Source: Bacillus sp. ISL-18
Lineage (GTDB): Bacteria > Bacillota > Bacilli > Bacillales > Cytobacillaceae
DNA: 55,124 nucleotides
NCBI RefSeq assembly: GCF_018613415.1
Contig: NZ_JAGGQG010000019.1
Location: forward strand, 1 to 55,124
Direction: 5' to 3'
Shown here: one piece after another, positions 1-7,926 of the stretch
Layout: each line of letters opens with the position of its first letter
Numbering within the stretch: position 1 is the stretch's first letter
The notes under the pieces: model-generated
What the model was told of the DNA's origin: nothing
Database searches by the model: none
Seen by the model: the letters and a program-made list of their open reading frames with translations, nothing else
Position numbers and translations under genes: made by a program

Positions 1-553
1 CTACGGGTTTTGGACCTTCCCTTGTCCAAAGGTGAGCCGACTTCAGACAGGTCTACGGGTTTTGAACCTTCCCTTGTCCGAAGATGAGCCGACTTCAGAC
101 AGGACTACAGGTTTCGGACCTCCCCTTGTCCGAAGATGAGCCGACTTTAGACAGGACTACGGGTTTCGGACCTCCCCTTGTCCAAAGGTGAGCCGACTTC
201 GGACAGGTCTACTAGTTTGGGACCTTCCCTTGTCCAAAGGTGAGCCGACTTCAGACAGAACTACGGGTTTGGAAGCTCCCCTTGTCCGAAGATGAGCCGA
301 CTTCGGACAAGACTAAGGTTTTTGGGCCTTCCCTTGTCCAAAGGTGAACAGCTTTCGGACAGGTCTACGGGTTTTGGACCTTCCCTTGTCCGAAGATGAG
401 CCGACTTCGAACAAGACTAAGGTTTTTGGGCCTTCCCTTGTCCAAAGGTGAGCAGCTTTCGGACAGGACTACGGGTTTCGGACCTTCCCTTGTCCAAAGG
501 TGAGCAGCTTTCGGACAGGACTACGGGTTTCGGACCTTCCCTTGTCCAAAGGT
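1..553. repeat. 52-bp tandem hairpin repeat array
   Basis: About 10.6 head-to-tail units, each starting with a variant of CTACGGGTTT at 1, 53, 105, 157, 209, 261, 313, 365, 417, 469 and 521, so the period is exactly 52. The left end is cut by the window. Each unit contains an inverted repeat of the form CTTGTCCGAAG, a 9-nt loop, then CTTCGGACAAG. The copy at 281-311 is a perfect 11-bp stem; others carry mismatches or wobbles. No unique spacers are present and no convincing gene lies inside. Confidence 0.93.
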
Positions 554-585
554 CCCCTGCCTCAGAATCTCTCCTTTTTATCATA

Positions 586-612
586 GCAAAAAAGAACAGA
601 GTTTCTCTGTCC
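586..612 (-). terminator. Rho-independent terminator of the NADH dehydrogenase gene
   Basis: Read on the minus strand, GGACAGAG, loop AAA, CTCTGTTC (one G-T wobble) is followed by a run of T. It lies about 60 bp past the stop codon of the gene at 671 and before the tandem repeats. Confidence 0.75.
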
Positions 613-670
613 TTTTTGTAAAAAATGATAGAAGCTTTAACACCCTTCAAGGCGCTTCCGCTTTTTTTGT

Positions 671-1888
671 TTAAAATAGATTAAATTTACCTTTTTTCAA
701 TACCATACCTGCTCCGCCGATCATGTAAAGGGCACGGTTATCAACCACTTTTTTCATAAAAGAAGCTTTTCCGCCGGTAAGTTTTTTGCCAAAAACTACA
801 CCAATCGCATCGTCTTCACCAAGAGAGCAGACAGTCCCTTTATTATCGAACGTAAAGCTTTCTAATTCTGACTTATTACGAATTAAAGCAGCAATATTCT
901 TAGCAGTCAATTCTGCTTGCTGCATCGCAATTTGTGCGGTTGGCGGATATGGACGATTGATTTCTTCGTTAATAACTAGAGAGCTGTCACCAATAATGAA
1001 GACATGATCAAATCCAGGAACGCGCAAATCTGGCTGGACCTTAACACGGCCTCTCATTGCTTCAAAGCCTGATTTTTCGATAACAGAGTTACCACGAACC
1101 CCGGCAGCCCAAACAACCGTTTCAGCCTTAATTTCATATGGCTCTTCATCGCCTTTTGCGACAAGAATACCGCCAGGAACAGCTTCCTTAATTGCCGTGC
1201 CAATTAAAAACTCTACACCCTTACGTTCTAATGTAGAAACGGCGTAATTTACTAGTTCAGGATCGAAGCCAGGCAATACCGTTGGAGCTGCTTCTACACA
1301 ATAAATCTTTACCTTGTGAAAATCGACATCGTATTCATGGCACAATTCTGGAATCCGGTTTGTTAACTCACCAAGGAATTCAATACCAGTAAAACCAGCA
1401 CCACCTACAACGATGGATAAGCGGTTATCATTCTTTTCTTCTTCCATATTGTACGTAGCAAATTGATATTCAATATGCTCACGTAATTGACGGGCAGAAT
1501 TGACATTGGTAATTCCAAATGCATATTCTTTCAAGCCTTTGATACCGAATGTTTCCGGTTCACCGCCAAGGGCAATAACAAGATAGTCATAATCTACTTC
1601 GCCTTTTTCTAGTACGACTTTCTTTTCGTCTTTATTAATCTCAACCACAGTATCCTGTACAAAGCTAACCTTACTGCGGTCGATGACATCACGAATATCA
1701 TAACGGACTTTATCATGATGAAGCGTACCAGCAGAGGCCTCATGTAACCATGTTGTTTCATAATGATAGTCATTTTTATTTACTAATACAATATCGGCTT
1801 CATTTACGCCGAGTATCTTCTGCAAACGAACTGTCGTCAGAAGTCCGCCGTAACCTGCACCAAGAATCACAATTTTAGGCTGTCTCAA
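671..1888 (-). CDS. yumB: Type II NADH dehydrogenase (YumB-like)
   Basis: FAD-dependent pyridine nucleotide-disulfide family protein of about 405 residues, the usual NDH-2 length. NDH-2 enzymes sit at the inner face of the membrane and pass electrons from NADH to quinone without pumping protons. An N-terminal Rossmann motif GAGYGG (residues 10-15) binds FAD, a second motif GGAGFTG near residue 162 binds NADH, and a C-terminal IIGDSS segment fits the second FAD contact. The TTG start at 1888 is chosen because AAAGGTGG lies about 11 nt upstream. A GTG at 1903 stays in frame but would swallow that Shine-Dalgarno. Two Rex/Fnr-like palindromes lie about 100-155 bp upstream. It could also be an YutJ-type paralogue of unknown acceptor. 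Confidence 0.87.
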   Translation of the reverse strand: MRQPKIVILGAGYGGLLTTVRLQKILGVNEADIVLVNKNDYHYETTWLHEASAGTLHHDKVRYDIRDVIDRSKVSFVQDTVVEINKDEKKVVLEKGEVDYDYLVIALGGEPETFGIKGLKEYAFGITNVNSARQLREHIEYQFATYNMEEEKNDNRLSIVVGGAGFTGIEFLGELTNRIPELCHEYDVDFHKVKIYCVEAAPTVLPGFDPELVNYAVSTLERKGVEFLIGTAIKEAVPGGILVAKGDEEPYEIKAETVVWAAGVRGNSVIEKSGFEAMRGRVKVQPDLRVPGFDHVFIIGDSSLVINEEINRPYPPTAQIAMQQAELTAKNIAALIRNKSELESFTFDNKGTVCSLGEDDAIGVVFGKKLTGGKASFMKKVVDNRALYMIGGAGMVLKKGKFNLF

Positions 1889-1990
1889 AGTGATCACTTC
1901 CACCTTTTAGTATATTTTTTTATTATTGCTCTTTTTCTTATCTTCCACTGCTATGTCCAATTTTATTTTACTTAGCTGAAATTTGCTGTA

Positions 1991-2007
1991 TGTGAGATAT
2001 TTCACGA
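1991..2007. promoter_or_regulatory. Rex/Fnr-like operator 1
   Basis: TGTGAGATATTTCACGA is a near-palindrome of the form TGTGA-N6-TCAC. It matches the Rex consensus core (TTGTGAAATATTTCACAA) and the Bacillus Fnr consensus. It sits about 100 bp upstream of the NADH dehydrogenase start; Rex senses the NADH/NAD ratio, which suits this gene. Confidence 0.55.
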
Positions 2008-2026
2008 TACATAGCGAAAAAAATTA

Positions 2027-2043
2027 TGTGATGTAATTCACGA
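2027..2043. promoter_or_regulatory. Rex/Fnr-like operator 2
   Basis: TGTGATGTAATTCACGA, the same TGTGA-N6-TCACGA form as the site at 1991, lies 36 bp away centre to centre. A pair of near-identical sites argues against chance. Confidence 0.55.
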
Positions 2044-2357
2044 ATAGGAATAAAGAAAAAGAAATAACCATAAGTACTTAGAAAGCGAATGAGGAATTTT
2101 AAGGAACAAAAATGAATAGTATGAATAGAGCTCATTCACATAACTGTACTTATTCTGTCACAATTTCTTAACAATATATTCACAATACATCTTATGCTAG
2201 TTTCTCTCTATTTTCAAGCATTTAAATAAATATTTTAGCTAAATTATTCACCCATTAATTTACTTTATCTAGATATTCGGAAACTAAAGGGTGAGGAAGC
2301 CGTTATTTGTGATGGATAGGGAATGGAGTTTGTTACTACTCGTTGGGGGGATCCTAA

Positions 2358-3356
2358 GTGCAAGAAGATCAAAAAGTATTTGATATTACGATAATTGGCG
2401 GCGGTCCTACCGGTCTATTTACGGCCTTTTATGGCGGTATGAGACAAGCGTCTGTAAAAATTATTGAGAGCTTGCCACAGCTTGGCGGTCAGTTGTCGGC
2501 CCTATATCCGGAAAAATATATTTATGATGTGGCAGGTTTTCCGAAGATCCGCGCACAAGAATTAATAAATAATTTGAAAGAACAGATGGCTAAATTCGAA
2601 CCAACCGTAGTCTTAGAGCAGTCTGTTGAGAAGTTAGAAAAGCAAGAGGACAGTGTCTTTAAATTAACCACCAATAAAGAAGTTCACTACAGTAAATCGA
2701 TTATTATAACAGCTGGAAACGGGGCCTTTCAGCCGCGTCGTTTAGAGCTTAAAAGTGCAGGGCAATATGAAAAGAAAAACCTCTATTACTTTATTGAGGA
2801 CTTACATCAGTTCGCAGGACAAAACGTTGTAGTATTTGGCGGCGGGGATTCTGCTGTCGACTGGGCGTTAATGCTGGAGCCTATTGCTAAACAGGTAACC
2901 CTCGTTCACCGTCGTGATAAGTTCCGAGCTCATGAACACAGTGTTGAGAATCTCCTTCACTCCAAGGTTGCTGTAAAAACTCCGTATGTACCAGCAGAGT
3001 TGATTGGTGACGACAACGGAATTAAACAAGTGGTCCTAAAGACAGTTAGCGGTCCAGAAACCGAAACCATTGAGGTTGATGCGGTTATATGTAATTATGG
3101 ATTCGTTTCCTCACTTGGACCAATTAAAGAATGGGGACTTGAAATTGAAAAGAACTCCGTTGTTGTGAATTCCAAAATGGAAACCAATATACCCGGCATT
3201 TACGCAGCGGGAGATATTTGTACGTATCCTGGAAAAGCGAAACTAATCGCCTGTGGGTTTGGCGAAGCACCAACAGCCATCAACAACGCAAAATCTTTCA
3301 TTGATCCAAAAGCAAGAATTCAGCCGCTTCATAGTTCCTCTATGTTTAAACAATAA
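2358..3356 (+). CDS. yumC: Ferredoxin-NADP+ reductase, type 2 (YumC)
   Basis: Thioredoxin-reductase-like flavoenzyme of 332 residues that exchanges electrons between NADPH and ferredoxin or flavodoxin in the cytoplasm. FAD motif GGGPTG at residues 14-19, NADP motif GGGDSA at 161-166, and a C-terminal AAGDICTYPGK segment that closes the FAD site. There is no CxxC, which separates it from thioredoxin reductase and fits the FNR2 family. The GTG start at 2358 follows a GGGGGG Shine-Dalgarno. It lies divergent from the NADH dehydrogenase and close to Fe-S related genes, an arrangement also seen in B. subtilis. Confidence 0.92.
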   Translation: MQEDQKVFDITIIGGGPTGLFTAFYGGMRQASVKIIESLPQLGGQLSALYPEKYIYDVAGFPKIRAQELINNLKEQMAKFEPTVVLEQSVEKLEKQEDSVFKLTTNKEVHYSKSIIITAGNGAFQPRRLELKSAGQYEKKNLYYFIEDLHQFAGQNVVVFGGGDSAVDWALMLEPIAKQVTLVHRRDKFRAHEHSVENLLHSKVAVKTPYVPAELIGDDNGIKQVVLKTVSGPETETIEVDAVICNYGFVSSLGPIKEWGLEIEKNSVVVNSKMETNIPGIYAAGDICTYPGKAKLIACGFGEAPTAINNAKSFIDPKARIQPLHSSSMFKQ

Positions 3357-3385
3357 GAAAAGGCGTCTTTTGAAGACGCCTTTTC
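3357..3385. terminator. Bidirectional terminator between yumC and yutM
   Basis: AGGCGTCTT, 3-nt loop, AAGACGCCT, flanked by A-run and T-run so that it can stop both converging transcripts. Confidence 0.85.
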
Positions 3386-3395
3386 TTATTGTTTA

Positions 3396-3761
3396 TTAAC
3401 ATTCCTCAGGTGTTCCTGCTGCTGTTGCCGTACGGAACGATGATCCGCACCCACAAGAAGCAATGGCGTTTGGATTATCAATCGTGAAGCCTCCGCCCAT
3501 CATTGATTCTTTATAATCAATTTTTGTACCTTGTAAAATGAGTGAACTTTCTTTATCAACTAGAACCTGAATGCCATACTGGTCGAACTGAAGGTCATCA
3601 TCGTTCACTTTATGGTCAAAGCCCATTCCATAAGATAGGCCGCTGCAACCACCGCCCTTTACACTTACTCGTAAAAAGGCACCTTCCTCTTCATTATGCT
3701 TCATCATCTCTTTTATGTGTAATGATGCCGCTTCAGTCAGGATCACAACTTCTTTACTCAT
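3396..3761 (-). CDS. yutM: HesB/IscA-type iron-sulfur assembly protein (YutM)
   Basis: A-type Fe-S carrier of 121 residues that would pass clusters to apo-proteins. The three conserved cysteines are visible: Cys39 in GGGCSG, and Cys103 and Cys105 in CGCGSSF. The start at 3761 is set by AAGGAGGAA just upstream; a longer in-frame extension to 3827 has no ribosome binding site. It converges with yumC across a shared terminator. The sequence ends in an additional cysteine (Cys121), which is not part of the usual triad. Confidence 0.92.
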   Translation of the reverse strand: MSKEVVILTEAASLHIKEMMKHNEEEGAFLRVSVKGGGCSGLSYGMGFDHKVNDDDLQFDQYGIQVLVDKESSLILQGTKIDYKESMMGGGFTIDNPNAIASCGCGSSFRTATAAGTPEEC

Positions 3762-3888
3762 GAGAATTCCTCCTTCTCCTCTGGCTTTTAATTTAGTATA
3801 TACACTTATAAATGAAGTCTCAACCAACTAAAAGCACAAATTTATTAGACTTCCGCATTATATAAAAAGGAGCAAAAAGCTCCTTCAT

Positions 3889-4128
3889 TTAAAACATGGG
3901 ATTTTCCTCTAAGTATTGATAAATATTATCCACCAGATCCTCAGGAGTATCTCCGGTCACAGCCTCTCCGTTTACAAGAGCGTATAGTGAGGAGGCACAT
4001 TTTCCGCAGTATCCCAGACATCCGTATTCGATAATATCCAGGTTCGGATCTCTTTGTAGCTTTTCAAGTGCCTGTTGAGCACCATTAGCCAAATTACTAA
4101 TACAAAATTCAATGATCGGCTTAATCAA
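3889..4128 (-). CDS. yuzB: YuzB family protein (DUF1450)
   Basis: Small 79-residue protein with Cys9 and a CLGYCGKC motif (Cys37, Cys41, Cys44), the pattern of the YuzB/DUF1450 family, whose biochemical role is not established. Such closely spaced cysteines suggest a thioredoxin-like fold or metal/Fe-S binding, which is inference. The TTG at 4128 is preferred because GGAGAGG lies 8 nt upstream; the GTG three codons earlier overlaps that Shine-Dalgarno. Its neighbours are Fe-S and flavin redox genes. Confidence 0.85.
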   Translation of the reverse strand: MIKPIIEFCISNLANGAQQALEKLQRDPNLDIIEYGCLGYCGKCASSLYALVNGEAVTGDTPEDLVDNIYQYLEENPMF

Positions 4129-4350
4129 CGTTTTCACCTCTCCACACCTACTTATCCTACTCTATTTAACAAAAACCGTCAAATACCACGTTCCTGCCAT
4201 CTTGTCAAGAATCGTGTGAAAATGTTGTTATTTCACCACAAATTAGATATACTCGAATTTGGTTAAGTAGAAATATTATTCTACTATTATTTATTCTTAC
4301 TGACTAATTGATAAGATTATAATGCCTGATAAACAAAGGGGTAATAAACG

Positions 4351-5418
4351 ATGAAAAACCTTGTGATTCTTGGTGGCGGCTATGGTGGAATGAAAATTTT
4401 GAGTGAACTTCTGCCAAACCATTTGCCCTCCGATGTTTCGATTACACTGATAGACCGTGTTCCATATCATTGTTTAAAAACAGAATACTATGCATTAGCT
4501 GCTGGAACGATTTCTGATAAAGAAGTGCGGGTTGCTTTTCCTGAACACCCACGTTTACAAATTAAGTATGGAGAAATAACGGGGATCGACACTAAAAATA
4601 ATCAAGTCATCATGAAGAATGCTGATCCGATTGTCTATGATGATTTAGTCATCGGTCTGGGCTGTGAAGATAAATACCACGATGTCCCTGGAGCTGCGGA
4701 ATTTACCTATAGTATCCAATCGATTGAAAAAGCCCGGCGCACCTACTCCGTCTTAAACAATCTTGGCCCTGGATCTGTAGTTGCTATCGTTGGAGCTGGC
4801 TTAAGCGGTGTTGAATTAGCAAGTGAGTTAAGCGAAAGCCGTGAAGATCTTCAGATAAAGTTGTTTGATAGAGGGAAGCATATTTTATCTTCCTTCCCCG
4901 AGAGATTAAGTAAATATGTAGAAAACTGGTTTGTCCGCAATAATGTCGAGATTATTAACCAATCCAATATTACAAAAGTAGAAGAAGGACGCTTGTATAA
5001 CCACGATAAGCCGATTGATTGTGATGTGATCGTTTGGACGGCTGGTATTCAAGCGAATCAGATCGTCCGTCAAATGGACGGAGAAAAAGACCGCTTAGGC
5101 AGATTAATCGTAACACCTCACCATCACTTGCCAAACGATGAACATGTGTTTATTGTCGGTGACTGTGCCAGTGCCCCGCACGCACCCAGTGCCCAATTAG
5201 CCGAAGGTCAGGCGGAACAGGTTGTGGAAGTATTAAAAAAGCGCTGGAATGGTGAACCATTGCCAGCAGCATTTCCGACGATTAAATTAAAAGGTGTCCT
5301 TGGCTCACTTGGAAAAAAACAAGGCTTTGGTGTTATGGCCGACAGAGCTATCACTGGCCGTGTCGCCCGGATCATAAAATCAGGAATTTTATGGATGTAT
5401 AAATTTCATAATGGCTGA
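4351..5418 (+). CDS. yutJ: NADH dehydrogenase-like flavoprotein YutJ
   Basis: A second NDH-2-type FAD/NAD protein (355 residues) near yumB. N-terminal LGGGYGG binds FAD and VGAGLSGVELASE near residue 150 binds the nicotinamide nucleotide; IVGDCA near 270 is the second FAD contact. It is somewhat shorter than YumB and lacks part of the C-terminal region that helps membrane attachment in NDH-2, so its acceptor may differ. The ATG at 4351 has AAAGGGG upstream. The name rests on similarity of length, motifs and neighbours to B. subtilis yutJ. Confidence 0.85.
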   Translation: MKNLVILGGGYGGMKILSELLPNHLPSDVSITLIDRVPYHCLKTEYYALAAGTISDKEVRVAFPEHPRLQIKYGEITGIDTKNNQVIMKNADPIVYDDLVIGLGCEDKYHDVPGAAEFTYSIQSIEKARRTYSVLNNLGPGSVVAIVGAGLSGVELASELSESREDLQIKLFDRGKHILSSFPERLSKYVENWFVRNNVEIINQSNITKVEEGRLYNHDKPIDCDVIVWTAGIQANQIVRQMDGEKDRLGRLIVTPHHHLPNDEHVFIVGDCASAPHAPSAQLAEGQAEQVVEVLKKRWNGEPLPAAFPTIKLKGVLGSLGKKQGFGVMADRAITGRVARIIKSGILWMYKFHNG

Positions 5419-5466
5419 TCATAAGAAAAGCGCCCGACTAGCAAATATACTAATTGCTGGAGAGGT

Positions 5467-5512
5467 ACGTATAAAAAGAAGCATCCCCGCCGGAATGCTT
5501 CTTTTTATACGT
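5467..5512. terminator. Bidirectional terminator, 18-bp perfect stem
   Basis: The arms at 5467-5484 and 5495-5512 are perfect reverse complements around a 10-nt GC-rich loop. One arm overlaps the stop codon of yuzD (5505-5507), so the convergent genes share it. Confidence 0.9.
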
Positions 5513-5834
5513 TTGCTTTATATCCATACTTTTCGAGTTCTGCAAAAATCGTTTTTAAGCGTGGGTTTCCTTCACCAACAATTTTTTCCTTAATGACTAC
5601 AACCGGATAAAACAAATCTTCTTCAATGATCCGCTGAGCAAACGCTATTTTGCCTTGGTCACCCTCTGGCTGAAAAATATCCACATAAGTCATCTTAAAC
5701 GGCTGATCGGGAAATTTCCTGGCAATCGCGGCTTCAAGCCATTCAAAAGTCTCTCTTGAAGAAGGTAAATTTACACAGCTCGGGCATAATGTTTCAGCCC
5801 CATATAGAACAATTTCCAATTCATTTTTACCCAT
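5505..5834 (-). CDS. yuzD: YuzD family protein (DUF1462, CxxC)
   Basis: 109-residue protein with a CPSC motif (Cys17, Cys20) in a thioredoxin-like context (EIVLYGAET upstream of it), typical of YuzD. The exact function is unknown; the motif suggests thiol redox or metal binding. The ATG at 5834 is chosen with AGGGA about 9 nt upstream; an ATG three codons earlier touches that Shine-Dalgarno. It is convergent with yutJ. Confidence 0.87.
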   Translation of the reverse strand: MGKNELEIVLYGAETLCPSCVNLPSSRETFEWLEAAIARKFPDQPFKMTYVDIFQPEGDQGKIAFAQRIIEEDLFYPVVVIKEKIVGEGNPRLKTIFAELEKYGYKANV

Positions 5835-5867
5835 CAAAATCATTCCCTGTCAGTTTTCTTTTTATGT

Positions 5868-6046
5868 TGGCAGTGTTAAAGGTTATTGTTATTTTTAGCA
5901 TGTTGATTGGAGCGGAAGGCGGCGAAGACTCCTGCGGGAGTACGGGTCAGGGGAGACCCCACAGGCGCAAGTGCGCCGAGGAGGCTCCCCGGCACGCCCG
6001 CGGAAAGCGAAGCCGCCTGGAGCGGAAATCAACAATTAACACTGCC
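5868..6046. repeat. GC-rich Bacillaceae-type palindromic repeat with inverted ends
   Basis: The core at about 5903-6033 is much richer in GC than its surroundings. It contains several stems (CTCCTGCGGGAG, GGCGCAAGTGCGCC) and GGAGCGGAA near each end. Outside the core, GGCAGTGTTAA (from 5869) and TTAACACTGCC (6036-6046) form an 11-bp inverted repeat. Repeats of this type are widespread between genes in Bacillaceae. The last 22 bases of the window repeat one end of it in inverted orientation. Confidence 0.8.
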
Positions 6047-6101
6047 TTAAAAGTGTCAGTTTGAATGGAAATCAACTCCTACATATTTCTGTTGTTTTCC
6101 T

Positions 6102-6110
6102 TGCTATAAT
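6102..6110 (+). promoter_or_regulatory. Extended -10 promoter for the SGNH hydrolase
   Basis: TGCTATAAT is a perfect extended -10 (TGn + TATAAT) 22 bp before the start codon at 6133. No good -35 is visible, as is usual for this promoter type. Confidence 0.5.
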
Positions 6111-6132
6111 GGAATATCAGGGAGTGAATAAA

Positions 6133-6951
6133 ATGAAGTTTTTAAAATACCTAATCAGTTTCGTATTAATTATCGGACTCGGTTCAGCATTCTGGATCTA
6201 TTATCCACACTATCAACTATATCAAATGAAAAAACATACGGTAAAAGCCAGTCAGGCAGACAACCAAGTTTCCTATCTTACTTATTTTAAAAATAAAAAA
6301 GCTGCCACCTTGTATCATCTAGCCATCGGTGACTCGGTGATCCGTGGCGTTGGAGCCGAACAAAGTAAAGATCTGGTTTCGCAATTTTCGAATTCATTGG
6401 GCGAACAGGCCAATAAAAAAATAGAGTTTAACAACCAAGGAATTAACGGGATTACGAGCAGCGAATTAAACCAGCTTGTCCAGACCGGGCAATTTGATGA
6501 CGCAATTAAACAGGCTGACATTATTACGATCAACGTGGGCGGAAATGATATCATTCATGCAGCCAAAGGACTAAATCTCCAATCTGTCTTTCAAACCTAT
6601 GACGAGCTGCAAGCCACCTTTACCAAGAATTTAACCGCCATTACGGCTCGAGTTACCAAACTAAATCCTCATGCTACGGTTGTTTTATTAGAATTATATA
6701 ATCCATTACCTCAGGACAACCAAATGTACGCACTTGCTGATAAACTGCTGCCAAAATGGAATGTCCATATTTATGAAGTAGCAAACCGCCTGCCCTCTTC
6801 GATGGTAATTGAAACAACAAAGGTAATTAACGGCGAGCATTTACAAAATTTATCTGCCGATGGTGTCCATCCCAATTTAGCGGGTTATACCGCCATTTCC
6901 GAACAGATGATTTATCAATTCAAACATCAATATCGAAAAACAGCCGCATAA
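6133..6951 (+). CDS. Membrane-anchored or secreted SGNH/GDSL hydrolase
   Basis: 272-residue lipase/esterase of the SGNH fold. A hydrophobic N-terminal segment (about residues 5-24) acts as signal or anchor, so the enzyme works outside the membrane. Block I GDS with Ser68, block III GGND (136-139) and block V DGVHP with Asp243 and His246 form a complete catalytic set. The ATG at 6133 follows AGGGAGTG; the longer frame reaching back to 6061 lacks a binding site. The substrate cannot be read from sequence. A terminator follows at once. Confidence 0.85.
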   Translation: MKFLKYLISFVLIIGLGSAFWIYYPHYQLYQMKKHTVKASQADNQVSYLTYFKNKKAATLYHLAIGDSVIRGVGAEQSKDLVSQFSNSLGEQANKKIEFNNQGINGITSSELNQLVQTGQFDDAIKQADIITINVGGNDIIHAAKGLNLQSVFQTYDELQATFTKNLTAITARVTKLNPHATVVLLELYNPLPQDNQMYALADKLLPKWNVHIYEVANRLPSSMVIETTKVINGEHLQNLSADGVHPNLAGYTAISEQMIYQFKHQYRKTAA

Positions 6952-6986
6952 AAAAACGAAGGAGCATCACTCCTTCGTTTTTTTTG
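6951..6986. terminator. Bidirectional terminator
   Basis: AACGAAGGAG, short loop, CTCCTTCGTT, with A-run before and a long T-run after. It separates the hydrolase from the convergent DUF2062 gene. Confidence 0.9.
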
Positions 6987-7010
6987 TACATTCATGCGAA
7001 CGTTTACAGG

Positions 7011-7574
7011 TCAAATAAAATTTTTATTCACTCTTTTAATCCGAATCTCACTTTTAGAGCGCCTTCTTTTTAAACGATTTGCTCGTTCTTTTTCATAAAA
7101 ATAATGAACGACGAAGTATGAAATAACGCTAAGGATAATTCCAAAAATGGTCATTCCAATCAAAGCGTGAAATCCACCGTGAATGAGGCTTACTAGGCTG
7201 TGGAAGTCACCATGCAACAGCTTTTGGAATGAAAAAGAGCCATTGTGTCCAATTTTCACCTTCATTGGAAGAATTATTTTCCCTAATTTTCTGGCAAAAG
7301 GCAATAAAATGACGGGCAGCAAGGTCAGTTTTCCAATTACATTACCGATTATCGAAGCTGGGAGCGATCCTTTCGCCAAGCGGACAATCGGTACGAATAA
7401 TATATATATGAGGGAAGCAGACGAAATGACTAACATCTCAAGTCCGAATCCAATTGCAAAACCCAATGATACTTTTTTTGCCCCTCCAGGAGAACGGAGA
7501 AGTTTTAAAAAGTTTAACTTAAAAGCACGTCCTAGACGTTGAAAGAAATTATACTTTTTATGTTTTATGCTCAT
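7011..7574 (-). CDS. DUF2062 domain membrane protein
   Basis: 187-residue integral membrane protein with about four hydrophobic segments, a basic N-terminus and a very basic C-terminal tail (KRRRSKSEIRIKR). The pattern (GGAKKVSLGFAIGFGLE, then PASIIGNVIGKL) is that of DUF2062 proteins, whose function is unknown. GGGAGG lies upstream of the ATG at 7574. It is a single gene convergent with the SGNH hydrolase. Confidence 0.8.
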   Translation of the reverse strand: MSIKHKKYNFFQRLGRAFKLNFLKLLRSPGGAKKVSLGFAIGFGLEMLVISSASLIYILFVPIVRLAKGSLPASIIGNVIGKLTLLPVILLPFARKLGKIILPMKVKIGHNGSFSFQKLLHGDFHSLVSLIHGGFHALIGMTIFGIILSVISYFVVHYFYEKERANRLKRRRSKSEIRIKRVNKNFI

Positions 7575-7926
7575 AAGTTAACCTCCCGACCGAATACAAT
7601 AAAAGATTATAAGTTAATTATATTCCAAAAGAACTAAATAAACCAGAAGTACTATACAGGATATTGCTGGTTTTTTGAATATTAATATAAATTTAATTTA
7701 ACGAGTAGATTTTTTATTAAAAATTAAGGTTACATGAATTTCTAAAGCGGGCTCATCCGTTTTCCATATGATATGCTAAGAACTTCATTTTGTTCCTTTC
7801 TTAGGACTTTTATCCTCACAGACGATTTCCTAGTATTTTCACAATTCGTGCGTGTACCATAAAGGTAAAATGATACTATTTATTGTATGATAATCTTATG
7901 TCTAATTATTGTGAGGAGTTCAAACC
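7575..7926. other. Intergenic region upstream of yhfP-like gene
   Basis: About 350 AT-rich bases between divergent genes. One 7-bp inverted repeat, CTAAGAA (7776) and TTCTTAG (7798), is visible and is too weak to interpret. I see no small gene or RNA. Confidence 0.5.

Larger units (their letters stand above)
1889..2357. other. Divergent intergenic region between yumB and yumC
   Basis: About 470 bp of AT-rich sequence separating two divergent oxidoreductase genes. Apart from the two TGTGA-N6-TCACG palindromes listed separately, I see no small gene, repeat or riboswitch. Promoters for both genes must lie here, but I could not pick convincing -35/-10 pairs. Confidence 0.6.

Noticed and set aside
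1..553. CRISPR array
   Set aside because: Units are contiguous and alike over all 52 bases; there are no unique spacers and no cas genes.
417..650. 77-codon minus-strand frame at the left edge
   Set aside because: It runs through the terminator and the 52-bp repeats; its second half is only translated repeat.
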